Of a stretch of 64,000 nucleotides of DNA, positions 21,777-33,420 are shown one piece after another. Source of the stretch: Dipteris shenzhenensis (taxonomy: Eukaryota > Polypodiophyta > Polypodiopsida > Gleicheniales). The stretch's first letter is position 1, and each line of letters opens with the position of its first letter. Where the stretch lies: assembly GCA_047967505.1 (NCBI GenBank), contig CM106538.1. One strand, written 5' to 3'. Position numbers and translations under genes: made by a program. The notes under the pieces were generated by a model. It worked only from the letters and a program-made list of their open reading frames with translations. It ran no database searches and was not told the DNA's origin.

Positions 21777-22645
21777 GTGGAAGTCATGAGAAGCATGAGC
21801 AAAGAGGTAGAGATTTGATTGGAGATCGGGAAAGGTTAAAGAGGGGGTAGCAGTTAGGGGGAGTGAGGTTAGGAGATTGACATAGAGAATGGTGAGATAT
21901 GGCAAGTTAGAGGTGGGGAGAGAGAGAGAGAGAGAGGGCAAGTAATCCTACGACACATCTTTTTATTTGTGAGATGGGATCATTAGCTACAAGGGGGGGA
22001 TGGTGGAGAGGTCATTTCATGTGGATAAGATTGAGGGCTTTTGGAGTGGAGGTAGCAAACCATTGATGACCCTGAGGGGAGAACTGCCCATAAGGCAACC
22101 ATAAGGCATACATATGCAACGAAAGCATCAGTCTTGAGTGACAGAATTAAGAAAGAGGAAATGAGAGGGAAGGAGGGAAATGAACAGGAAAAAGGGTGGA
22201 AGAGGTGGAGAAAAGGGTAGGTGACGGAAATAAAAACAAATCTTGATGGAAATTTTACAATGATGGGAATCTTGATGAAATTAGAGAAGGAGGTCACCTT
22301 TAATTACTTTCCAAAATCTTTCTCGATGTTTCAAGATGGTCGAAGAAGAGAATGGACGGTGGGTGGATAGCTAGGACATTGCTGCGAGAAGGGCTCGATG
22401 TATAGCTTGAGAGATGAGGATGTGAGTAAGGTGGAGTTCGATGTAGAGTGAGGAAGGTCTTGCGTGGGGTTGAGAATTTGGAAGAGGAGGGTGGCTAGAT
22501 GTGGAAGAAGGAGAATGATGGGGGTATGGATTTAGTAGACTCTTATGGACCTTAAAATTTGCCCACGTTTGGATGGGAAGGATATTTTGAATATTTCAAA
22601 TCCCTTTTTGGCCTGCAAGGGTCTAAGGGATGGACAGATTAGTTT
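21777..22645. other. Purine-rich stretch without gene
   Basis: The plus strand is rich in GGAG and GAGAG, including a short (GA)n near 21918-21934. No coding signature. Confidence 0.5.
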
Positions 22646-23189
22646 CTTGCTAATCACGTCCATCCCACTTCTTTCAATTCATGTGGTCAATTTGACCAGT
22701 TTAAGTTTTGTTTTAGTGGTTGTTTAAGGCTTTCTAGTGTGCTCCTAATGTGTCGTTAGGATTAAATTTTTGTCCTCTTGTGGAGATCCTAAATGCTTTT
22801 GTCTTTTGTTGGGTATTTCTCTCTAGAGATGGAGGCTCTCTTTGTCTCTTGTATGACACCACTCTTGCCAAATAGCCACGTCCCCACTTTTATTTTATTG
22901 GTCCATCCACCACACAGAGACACACACCTCTTCCACCTCTTTTCGATCCTCTCTTTCACTCATCTACCTAGATTAAAATCCTAGGGAGGCTCAAAAGGAA
23001 ACAACATGACAAGATAGATGGTCAAAGACAAGCGATACCATTCCATTAGAGGATACCAATCAAATAATTTCACTCCATACCACTCTTCTCACATCACTCT
23101 AGTACTCTACGTGCCCCTTTTTATCGAGCTACTTTACACTTACACTTATATTGACATTCCAAAAGGTAGGGCCTTAGTGGGATCCCCAC
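22646..23189 (+). repeat. Unclassified repeat, copy 1 (second copy at 60986)
   Basis: Collinear with 60986-61693, from TTGCTAATCA...CCACTTCTTTCA to GGGATCCCCAC. It includes TCCTCTTGTGGA near 22771, ACACCACTCTTGCC near 22856 and CTAGGGAGGCTCAAAAGG near 22980. No coding potential. The other copy lies directly 3' of a Helentron endonuclease remnant, so this one could be a non-autonomous derivative or an unrelated repeat. Confidence 0.8.
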
Positions 23190-24440
23190 TTTGTTGTTGT
23201 GGATAGAGTTTTGGTGCACTTACTACCTCTAACCTTCCATTGTCCATAACTTCTCATGGGTATATCGGATCGCTCTTTTGTACAATGAGAAACATTCAAA
23301 ATTTTGAGCTCTACGCATTGGTACCCATGTTATAGCCTAATTTGTTATTTCAATGGCTATTTTTAAAGAAACATAAAATTCTTATGCCACTAAACCAAAG
23401 GGTTCCACTAAGGATTATTGATTTTGGCTAGAGTTGAGCTCTCGAAGCCCCTAAGTGGTATGAAAATCATAGTTCACTTCAGGTTTATTATTTTCACACA
23501 TGCTTATATATATTTACTTCAACCTATTCTGTGTCATGTGCAAGTTTGTGAGGGTTTTTGTCATCTATAGATATATAGGTGTCGTTGTCGTTGTAGTATA
23601 TGTGTAGCTTATGACCTGGGGTTGTATTGCAGTAAGAGACGTAGGCTCAAGTATGTAAAATAAATGTTGTGCATGCTTGCATGATAGAATCATCCATCAA
23701 CATGATTGAGGTAATGAAGGCTTTTACCTCCATTAGGAGTTTAAGGTTTAGAAGGAGGTTCTAGGGTTAAGAAGGAGGTTTCAAGGTTTAGAAGGAGGTT
23801 CCAAGGTTAGAAGGAGGTTCTAGGGTTCATAATAGAGTACAGCGTGGAGAACTGATCTCCCTCATAGATCTTGGAGTATAAGTGTTGAGAAACTAATCTA
23901 GGATCGTAAGGGTTTAGGAGAAGCATAGGAGTGGGAGAGAAGGAATGTGTAAGAGCAAAGGGGTAGGAGGACAAAGAGGAGAAGGCAGGATGAGAGAGAG
24001 GGAGGAGGAGTTGCAAGGCTGGAGGAGGGGGGAGTAGGAGACAAGGGTAGGACATGCTATTGGATGTTGATAGTGCAAGGGAGCATGGACACTAAGAGAC
24101 AATTGTACAAGAACACCAAAGTTGAACTGAACACAATGCCCCAAAGGGTGTGGGCTTCATTCCATCATGATATATTTATACAAGTTTGGAGATATTCTCT
24201 CTTAGCATGTAGGAATTGTAGGATTTTCTCTCTCTACATGTAGGAAAAGGATGCGCATATAGAAATCGCATGTAGGATGCACATATAGGAATTGCATGTA
24301 AGATGCGCATATAGGATTCATAAGAGAGATTCCTCAGAGATTATTCCTAGGCTCATGTAAGTACAAGTGGAGCTTTGCCACTACTCTACACACCCATTTT
24401 GTGATCTTTGAGTCCTCGTTGACACAGAGTTAACAGTGTG
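23190..24440. other. Gene-free stretch with two small tandem repeats
   Basis: 23741-23828 holds about four to five copies of a unit of about 21 bp (AAGGTTTAGAAGGAGGTTC). 24240-24325 holds three copies of a unit of about 28 bp (GATGCGCATATAGGAATTGCATGTAG type). Otherwise there is nothing recognisable. Confidence 0.7.
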
Positions 24441-24740
24441 CAAGCACATATTCACTCTCCCTATTCACTCAATCTATTAATAAAACTCGTCTCTCCCTGC
24501 CACCTTGCCACTCTCCCTATCACCTTGCCTCACCCTACTTTGTTCTCCTCCTCCTTCCTCGACCCTCCACCTCTACCTCCCTCCCTCTCTTGCCTCCACC
24601 CACCTTCTCTCGCTCCATCTCCTCACTTCTCACCCTCCACCTCCCTCCCCCCTCCTTCGCTCTCCCTCTTTCTCCCTTCACCTCTCCCTCTGCAGTAGCC
24701 TCTCCCCCTCTCCCTCTCTATCTCTATGTCCCTGCTCACC
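24441..24740. repeat. Polypyrimidine tract
   Basis: About 300 bases dominated by CTCCCT-type repeats on the plus strand. The proline/serine/leucine-rich frames here are compositional artefacts. Confidence 0.85.
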
Positions 24741-24911
24741 ACAACTCAAACACATTTCCTGCCTCCTCTCTATATACTTGCGCAATGAAGGTTCTCCACA
24801 AAGACTTTATGGAATCAACTCGATGCGCCCATTAATCAACTTAGGCATAAGGTAAAATTTTCCACTCGCAACTCGAGGCGACTAATAAATGAATAAAACT
24901 CATCGTGGGGG

Positions 24912-25020
24912 CCTGTAGACACACACACACTCACGCGCACATGGACACACATATGCATAAGCATATGTGTGTGCATGTGCACATGTAGACACACATGCCC
25001 ATGCTCCCATCCATGCATGC
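24912..25020. repeat. CA-rich tract
   Basis: Imperfect ACACAC and CATGTG repeats, followed by a direct duplication of about 50 bp at 25003-25112 that carries CACTA-like motifs (see findings). Confidence 0.85.
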
Positions 25021-25294
25021 ACATATAATCTTGGGGGATACACTTCTAGAAAATCTACCCATCCATGCATGCACATATAATCTTGGGGGATGCACTACTA
25101 GAAAATCTACCCAAAACATGCATAACATTTTAACCACTACTTACGTACAGTCCCAAATCTCTTTCTCTATATGAAATTTTAATATTTTGGACCTTATGAC
25201 TTGAAAAACCACTTTTGTATGTATATTTTTATGCATTTTATAGATTAAAAAGTTGCTTATGTTAAATGAGACATCCTATGGTTACTCTCTACAC

Positions 25295-25425
25295 ACATAC
25301 GTGCACGTACGTGTGCGTGTGCGCACACGTGCACACACACACGCATGCGCATGAGCACACACGCACATGCATGCATGCATGCACACACACATGAACGCAC
25401 GCACACATACACATATGTACACGCA
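25295..25425. repeat. CA/CATG-rich minisatellite before repeat copy 2
   Basis: Imperfect GTGCAC, ACACAC and GCATGCAT repeats. They occupy the same position relative to the adjacent repeat as 13231-13450 does to copy 1. Confidence 0.9.
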
Positions 25426-27298
25426 TGCACATTGACAATGGAGAGGGAAGCTACAAGGAGAGAAGCTACCATTTTCAATAAAAGACGACACTTGTACAAC
25501 ATATCTAGAACCGTTTTCAATACTAGAAGAAGCACAATGTCATATGTCGACCCCAAGGTACACTTTTGCATAGCTTGAGGAATAAAAATAAGCCCTAGCT
25601 TAATGTATGTGTTCCCATACACAACATCAAGTGATTCCCCTAATGAGAAGCTACAAGGAGAAAAAGTTTCAAACATGCCATAATATAACCCATGCGTTAA
25701 CATACACAATGCTAAATGACCCCCCTAATGAGAAGCTACAAGAAGAAAGTCTAAAGTAGGGCCTAACTTAACCCTCATGTTACCATACACAACAAGTGAC
25801 ACCCCTAACGACAAGCTACAAGGAGAAAGTCCAAAAAGTACCTCATAGATTAATACATATGTAGAAACAACAAGGCAAGCCATGAGAGGTGGTCTTGTCT
25901 TGTTATATCATGCTCAAGCTTGGCATATCTTCATTGTTTCCACTCATGTTCAAGAAGCATAACAATTGAGTATAGGAGAAATGGCATAAAAAGGAGGATG
26001 ATAAATCTTGTTAGAGCAAATTTTGCTATAAAAGCGTGCTTTGACTCCATGAATTCACCATTGGATTCAATTTATGTGATGTTGATGGTTATAGAAATCA
26101 CAAGAAATATTGTTTAAGTTGTGGGGAGGGATAAGTCACATTGTCTAAGAAGGAAATACATATTGTCTAAGAAGGAAATACATATCTATTCCCAAACTAT
26201 ATATATTATCAATAGATGTGAAGGTTCATAACGTAACACTTGGCATTAAATTAAATATTCAAAAACTTGCTTTGACTCCATATATTCATAGGCCTTTGAA
26301 TTAACATATTCATGTGATGTGGATGCTTATAAGCATTTTACTAGAGTTTTATGGAAATCACAGGAACTATTGTTTATTGGGTAAATAGAAAACATGGGAT
26401 GGAAAATAGATTGAACTTTTATAATGTAGCATTGAATTGGCATTACATTAGGATATGATGGAGCTTGTGCATTATGGGTTATTTCCATGTAATAAGATAT
26501 GAGATGAAATCTCTTGCTATGAGGTAGGCCGTTGTTGTACGATGCGTCAATGGGAAGCAATGAGGGTTAAAATCTATGTGCAGCCATAAGGAAGGACGTT
26601 TTTTGGGCATTAGATGATGTAAACATTCAAAAACAAGGGTGGAATGAAATGATTTTTTTTCTTTTTTTTTTTGGGGGGGGGGGGGAGGGGTATGAGGTGC
26701 TCTATGTTTTTCTTTTGCTTTTTTTTGGGGGGGTTGAGGTTCAGTGTAGTGCACTATGGTGAGTGGGAAATAATGTTAAAGATTATGAGGTGTGGTACCC
26801 TATGGTGAGAGGTAAATAAATTTTCCTTGAGATCGAAGAAGAGGATATGAATGATTGAGCAAGGGCCATAGAGGTTGATGGAGCAAGGAAGAAATGAGTA
26901 ATAGTCTTTCATATGACGAAGTGTAGTGGACAAGAGAAGATCAAGGGCACCTTGGAGATGAAGAAGATTCTCATTATTATATAAAACGAGTCCTCCTCAA
27001 GGAAGTCACATTGTCCTCATAATTATACGAGAAAAGTTTGAACATTTTAAAGGAAGAAATGAGTAATAGTCTTTCATATGACGAAGTGTAGTGGACAAGA
27101 GAAGATCAAGGGCACCTTGGAGATGAAGAAGATTCTCATTATCATACAAAATGAGTCCTCCTCAAGGAAGTCACATTGTCTTCATAATTATACTAAGAAA
27201 TGTTTGAACATTTTAAAGGAATTGAATTCATTTGAAGAAATGATTATGGCATAAATTTTGATGGATCTACAAACCACTCTTAAAAACATGATCCAAGG
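25420..27298. repeat. Unclassified repeat family, copy 2
   Basis: The direct-orientation copy of 13451-15165, about 12 kb away. It carries an internal tandem duplication: the AGGAAGAAATGAGTAATAGTC segment occurs at about 26885 and again at 27052, each followed by about 140 bp of the same sequence. It also has a longer T/G run near 26655-26697. No coding potential. Confidence 0.85.
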
Positions 27299-28360
27299 AT
27301 GAACATGATGAGTGAACCGCGTAGGGAATGTAAATATGGGTGTGTTGTTGCTTGTTGTAGGTTGAAGGAAAGAGGGAGTGACATCAGCCCTCAAATTTGA
27401 AGGCCTTCCCTAACCTTCATATTGAAGGACAAAATCTGTCATTGGCCTTCAAAAGTAAGTAAATAGGGGTAAATACATCTATTTATATGCAAAAATTTGC
27501 AGCCTTGTTCAATTGTTGGCCTTCATTTGCAACCTCAATTTTTCCAATGGCCTTCCCTAGAATGCCTAAAGGGCTTTGAAGGTCGTTGAAGGCTTCAAAT
27601 TTCAAGGCTGAGTGACATGTAGGTATGAATGAGGTAGGGGGAGGGGATGCGATGTTTTTATGTTGAGAGTCGGCTTTCAATGTAGTGAGGCGAGGGGGAT
27701 TGTATATCCCCCCTCCCCTTTACACAAGCAAACTCACACACATGCAACCAATCGCGAGGGGCACATTGCGCGTGGCCTACCCTGATAGATAGGCAGGAGG
27801 AGTCTGTGGAGGGAATTGAATGGGGGCAGCGAGCCTAAGGTGTGTGTATAGGCGGTGCGCGCAGCGCATGCCGGCGTATGGTGTGCATGGAATTCATGTG
27901 GGGGGCCAGGTGGGATGGCAATCTTGATCGGTGGGAGTGCGCCCAAATCTGTAAACACCCGGGGAAAGCCGAGGCTGGGGTAAAAGGATGGAGGAGGTGG
28001 GTGCGAGGAGGACAAAAGGGAGCGGAAAGGGGAGGGGGGAAAAAATAAAAAATAAGTGGGGGGGGGGGGGGGGGGGGCACAAAATTTGAAAAGGAGCGGA
28101 TCTGGAAGTTCTAATAATAGGGTTTGCCAGGGTGGAAATGAAGCGGATTGGAAAAGCAATTGGAGTCCGAAGTTATAATGCAAAAGTCGCAGCCAGCCAA
28201 TGTTTTCTTTTTTGCTGCATCATCATCATCTTCCTCATCTTCATCCTCAGCAAAAGCTTCTCAATTCCATTTTCATTTTCATCTTCTTCCTCATGCTCCT
28301 CTCCTTTTGATCCCTCTCCCCTTTCATCTTCTTCATCCATTTCTTCCCTTCCCCTCCTCC
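27299..28360 (+). promoter_or_regulatory. Upstream region and leader of WLIM1
   Basis: The distal half has no feature. From about 27690 composition becomes GC-richer. An uninterrupted run of 20 G lies at 28058-28077, a CCAAT motif near 28196, and a pyrimidine-rich leader (TCTTCTTCC-type repeats) from about 28220 to the ATG at 28361, as is common in highly expressed plant genes. I do not see a convincing TATA box. The transcription start is not determinable from sequence alone. Confidence 0.45.
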
Positions 28361-29569
28361 ATGGCTTTCGCTGGTACCCAGCAGAAATGCAAAGCTTGTG
28401 ACAAAACCGTCTACCTCGTCGATCAGCTCACCGCTGATGGCGTCGTCTACCATAACGCTTGCTTCCGATGCAACCATTGTAAAGGCACCCTCAAGGTACC
28501 TGCCTTCCCCTAACTCGCCCCCCCCCCCCCCCGCCCCCCGGATCCGCCCCGCCCCCCCCTCTTACCTTGATCCGCGGTATGCCCCTGCGTAGGGTTTTTC
28601 CCTACATGCCGTTGCTTGGCTCCCCTCGACCTGCTTTCCAGATCGATTCCAGCGTTTTTTATAGCTTGCTCTTTCAATGTGCAGTTGAGCAACTACTCTT
28701 CATTTGAAGGGACTTTGTACTGCAAGCCCCATTTCGATCAGCTGTTCAAGAGAACTGGAAGCTTGGAGAAGAGTTTCGAGACAGGTATGAGAGCATTGAT
28801 GATGTTTTGCATGTGAGACCAGCCTCGTTGACGGATAGTTACTGAAGTGCCGTGATGATTGCCTTTTCATGCAGGTGTGCAAAAAACTCCGAAATCTGTA
28901 GACAGGGCTTTCGAAAACGAATCGGTACGCTTGCTCCAAAACCATGCGTGTAGTGCGGCTTAATGTATCCTTGCAGTGTGTGATCTTTGAATGTTTGTTT
29001 CCAATTCGAGAATGCATTCTTGGTAATGGTATGGTTCAAATTGCTTTGCATTCGTGAGGGGTCTCAAACAGTCTGCTGTCGTATGGTTCTCTCGAGTGGC
29101 TGACGGAGTTGCATTCTTGAAAATTTTTAGCAGAAAACGCCTACCAAATTTTCTAGTCTATTCTCTGGAACACAAGAAAAATGCGTTGCATGTGGGAAGA
29201 CTGTCTATCCTATCGAAAAGGTAAAGTTTTATTGCAAGTCGCTGATATGGAAGCTGGCAAGTTGATTAGGCAGCTCATCGGTAGTAGCACTTTAGCAGCC
29301 CTCTTACTTCTTGATTTAACTTTTAAACTTTGCAAATGCGATATGCATTCGTTGTGCAGGTGAGTGTTGATGGGGTGTCGTATCACAAAACATGTTTTAA
29401 GTGCTCTCATGGTGGGTGTAGCCTAAGCCCTTCAAATTATGTGGCACATGAGGGCAGGCTGTACTGCCGTCACCATCACTCTCAGTTATTCAAGGAAAAA
29501 GGAAATTACAGTCAACTTGTGAAGGTGCCACCTGTGAAAGCTGTTACAGAGGAAAATGGAGCGTTATAA
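28361..29569 (+). CDS. WLIM1: WLIM1-type two-LIM-domain protein (actin-bundling)
   Basis: Five exons: 28361-28495, 28685-28784, 28875-28924, 29131-29220 and 29360-29569. All introns are GT-AG, and the product is 194 residues, normal for plant LIM proteins. LIM1 has C10, C13, H31, C34, C37, C40, C58 and H61 with the canonical 17-residue spacings. LIM2 has C113, C116, H134, C137, C140, C145, C161 and H164, including the plant-type CFKCSHGGC variant. The start MAFAGTQQKC and the FDQLFKRTGSLEKSF linker are typical of the WLIM1 subgroup. Family members bind and cross-link actin filaments and also enter the nucleus; this role is inferred. The acceptor of exon 4 is TTTTAGCAG, so one Gln (residue 96) may be optional. 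Neighbours are repeats, with no operon-like context. Confidence 0.93.
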
Positions 29570-32125
29570 GCGGTGGATCTTTTCTGTAGACTGGGTAGCG
29601 TTGCACAGATGTTTTTGTAGGAGAGGAGTTTGATGTATATTAGCTCGTGAGAAGATTCTTGGTAGGCTGAATAATCTTGTTGATAAGAGCTCATTTTTTC
29701 CCCTTGTCTTAGTTTACTGAATATCCTCATCATGAGGCTGTCCTTTTCCGGGATTTTTATGTGTTGTGTTTAGAGTATCGTGAGTATAGAGGGTGAGGTG
29801 GATGAGGCTGTCTAGCCTAGATAGTATATTTATTTATATGTACTGCTTTGAACTGCATCAAAGCATGCTGTCCTGAATCAAAGTGTACACCTTCTATCGC
29901 CATTGCAGCTAGTGCTCCACTGCAGGTCAGATTACACGTTTTCCAAGCATCATATCTGAGGAGATTGAAGTAGTTGGCACGAGGACTGTTGCTTACACTC
30001 CTTATGCTCAGTTTGTTATCTGTACATCTACATTTGAGTAACAACTGGCTGTCCCGAATATATTGGCTCCTATGTAGTGTATTCTCTTAAAAAAAAATTA
30101 TGCTTTACTTATGAACATCTGGGTTTCAGATCTTAAGAATCTAACTTATAGTAGTGTTTCTCATGTGCTTATGTTCTATGCACTAATATCAATGGTCCTT
30201 TATGATCACAAACGTAATGTGAGCTTCTTCTTCATCGTTTAAATAGTCTTGATTAGGTGACATACACAGCTGGTGGGCAAGAAGTCTTTACTCGGCCTGC
30301 TTCAGGATTTACAAATCCTTTGGAAATTTGACCTCCGTTCAATACACTTTCCATTTTATGCTTTGTTTGTGTCTGATCAGTAATCTCAACAATGTCCAGA
30401 ACATGGCCACATTCTTACTAATAGTTTTTTGATTCCTGAATTGAAATGTGACTATTTCTTGTGTTGATACCTGATCCTGTTTGACTTCCCCTTAGTTGAG
30501 CACATTCACAACTGTGGGCAGTAATTCCATGAAGTCTAGCTAGATAAACTCATGTTTACTTGCAGAGAAGCCTCTCAGTTAGCAGCATTTATGAGCACTG
30601 TACAGAACAAGAACTGTTTTGCAATTGACAGATTGGTGTTCAATTTTGAGCATAAGCCTTCATTGGTATGGAGTACAGCCAGCTTTTGATTCAGCTTGTA
30701 ATTGCACCTATGCCTCACGTAGTAGTAAAACGCAAGGGTCTTGCTTTAAACTTACAGAAAAGCACATATGGTGGGATGCTAAGAAGCGCAAGGAATGAAG
30801 CTGCTTTTTGTAAAGCACAAGCTGGTTTCCCGTATATGATGATTTTGTGCGAGTGAAAGTTGACTTGTGTATACTCCTGTGCTGTTAGTTTCTGACCTAG
30901 CTAAACCTGAAGTTTGAGGATTAGTAGAACCTTAGCATCTTAGGTGTTAAGCTTTTGAATCTAGACGAGTCATTTGCCTCAGGGCAGCTTTGTGTGTTGA
31001 CTCTAGTGAAGCACATTAGGCATGTGCTGGTGTTCTTGAAGCTAAGTTGGGAACTTTGGGTTTCCTTTTGGTTTTGAATCCAGCTGACTGTCATTTGCCT
31101 CAGGGGAGCTTTGTGTGTGGAGTCTAGTGAAGCACAGGAGGCATGTGCTGGTGCTCTTGCAGCTAAGTCGGGAATTTGTAGGTAGACTCTCTTTGGGTTT
31201 CCCTTTATGTGCTGGAAGTACATTAAGGCTTGTGTGAAGTTAACTCAAATTATCACAATGTTTAGATAAAATTGTGATTGCTTTTAGTTGTGATTTGGCT
31301 TTGGCTTTGGTATGCATATTAATCAGATTAATTCTGAGAGGATGCATCTTTGGATGCTGTTGTTATCTTATTATGTCCAATGATGTGCATTTGTACATGG
31401 GACCGAATGGCCAGCACATTGGGGTTGTCTTCTTTCTGCAATCTCTCTTTATATCTGATTGGAAGAAAGCTGGACAACAGGTTGTCTAGGCTAAAGCCAC
31501 CAGCTGCTCATCTTTGAATAAGTGGTCAAGATATGGCAAGGATTAAAACTTGGGAAGTCATGAGAAGGTACTGCTGCAAAGCTTGGCATCTTCAGTGAGT
31601 GACCACTACACTTGATATGAGCCAACATCAAACCTCTTCTTGTTGCAGGGTATATCACAGCTGTCTTGTGACGATGTGTGTGCATGCTAGTTGTATGATA
31701 TAAATAATCAGATAGGAACTCTGGCTACAACTGATAACTGTAAAACTCAGGACTTTAGTGGTGTTTGAGATGATTTTCGGTGCAGTAGATTTGATACCCC
31801 AAGCCTGGCTATGGAGAGCATTAGAACATACTGATTGCATCTAAAACGAAGATTGTTTAGAGGCTCAAATATAAATAAATAAATATATGTTTGGCATTTG
31901 TTTAGCATTCTAGAACACGATTATATCAATGTGTACCTTGCTTACTAATGTAGAATGAAATTGTACCAACATTTCTTTGCTATTCTAGATAAAATTGTAC
32001 TTAGATTTGCCGTTGCAGACTTTTATATTCATGTCTCTTTGGGTTCTTATGTGGTATCATTCTGAGCTAGTTATGGGTAATGTTGTCTTGATAAATACTT
32101 AATTGTTTATCCCAAAGAGTTAAGA
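29570..32125. other. WLIM1 3' region and gene-free spacer with a tandem duplication
   Basis: The first few hundred bases are probably 3' UTR. No convincing gene follows. A unit of about 120 bp is duplicated at about 30953-31200 (anchors GTCATTTGCCTCAGG, then AGCTTTGTGTGT, then GCATGTGCTGGTG). Confidence 0.6.
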
Positions 32126-32880
32126 TTGGAGCAGTCCATGGTGGGTGGGTGGGGGGGGGGGGGGGTGTGTGTGTGTGTGTGTGTGATGGAGATGGAGAGC
32201 TCTCCTGCTCCCTCCTATTTGCCTGTACCCTTGTCCTCCCTGGACATCCTCATCTTTCCTCTGATCCCTCCCTGTACTTGTCCGTACAGCCTCCTCTTCA
32301 ATCTGTACACATTTCGCCTGTCGTACAGTCCCCATTTTCTCTCGTACAGCCTGTCAGCCTCCGTACCTGTCCCGTCTGCATCTGTACCTGTCTTGTCATC
32401 TCCTGTGCAGCATCTGTTGCTTTCTGTTCCCTTACCACAGCATCCAGTGCTGCTCCAGCCCTCCTCTGCTCTCGGCCTTCTGCTGTCTGTACCATCTTTG
32501 CAGTCGACTCTTCCATTTCAAGTGCAGCCCTGCAGTCCGTATATCCTTTTGTCTCTGCTTCGGCTGATTGCTCCTCTGCTCAGCCCCTTCCTGCCTCCAT
32601 TCCCTCTACCCCTATCCCCTCTCCGTTCTTTGTGCCTCTTTCCTTTTCTTCTCCTTCCTTTTCCAGCCCTTCATCTCTTTTCATTATGCTCGGAAGAAGA
32701 AAAGGGATTCCCTTTCCTCGTTATTTTTGGAAGGGGTAAAGGTTGTCAAGTTAGACTCTTCCGCCTTACCCTCTTCTTCACTTTAACATGATTTGCTTCG
32801 TCAACTATGTGTTGATTCGGTGACCTCACCTACTGTTGTTGGATTTTCCTTACGAAGAATTCTTTTCCTTGAACCTTTCC
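32126..32880. other. G-run, (GT)n and a low-complexity pyrimidine-rich stretch
   Basis: A run of G from about 32150 leads into (GT)n to about 32185. 32200-32700 is CT-rich with repeated CTGTAC and CGTACAG words and gives a Ser/Pro/Leu frame on the plus strand. It may be the decayed 5' part of the DUF4283-like element that follows, but nothing proves this. Confidence 0.45.
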
Positions 32881-33420
32881 TTTAGAGTATTCGCTGGGAA
32901 TAGCAACTTGGTGTTGCTTTAATTCATGGGAAGAGTTATGACGGTGGCTTCTTTGCAAGCTTGGTCCTTAGTTGTAGTGGGTGTTGGGAAGATTACTTCT
33001 TTTGTGTTCATGGGCAAGGGATTCTATTTTTCTCATTGTAACTTTGTGGACAGCGTCTTCCACTTGCTTACTTTGGGTGGAGTTCATGGAGCAGGTCACT
33101 TTGCAATTGTCATGCCTTGGGATCCTCTTTTCGATCTAGCTCGCTCCCTCCTCCACTTTTGTCTTGTTTGGATTATCCTCAAAGATTTGCCAGTCTCGCT
33201 TCTTCAGCATGTTCCTTCTCTTGCAGTTTTGCTAGATTGTGTTCTTTTCATTCCAGAGCAAGACTTCTTGGTCAAAAGTAGAGGTATTTGGGTACGCGTT
33301 CCTTGGGATATGGAGCAGCTTATATCTTCATGTTTGAACGTGGACTTTGGATTGCCTCATCCTCTTCGGATTCCTCTTCGCTTTGCCTCCTTTTCTAGTG
33401 CTTGGACATAAATGTTGCTA
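32881..33420 (+). pseudogene. DUF4283-like retroelement gag remnant
   Basis: The open frame from 32926 (161 codons) fits the DUF4283 pattern found in ORF1 of plant LINE elements and related genes. It has an N-terminal FxxKGFYFSHCNFVDS segment, a PWDPLFDL segment near 33115, and the middle motif VWIILKDLPVSLL near 33167-33206. A basic Cys-containing remnant reading GHFARAC follows in another frame near 33425. No reverse transcriptase is seen downstream. 33980-34100 (GGTTTTCATCTCTTTTTGAGG) resembles a LINE 3' tail. A truncated or RT-deleted LINE is the likeliest reading. Confidence 0.5.

Noticed and set aside
24438-24855. Pro/Ser/Leu-rich frames
   Set aside because: Compositional artefact of the polypyrimidine tract.
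28132-28401. Alternative upstream frame overlapping the WLIM1 leader
   Set aside because: A different frame from the LIM coding exons, low-complexity Ser/Pro, and explained by the pyrimidine-rich 5' leader.
32126-32791. 221-codon plus-strand frame
   Set aside because: Begins in a G/GT repeat and is low-complexity with no family motif. I kept it only as possible debris upstream of the DUF4283-like unit.
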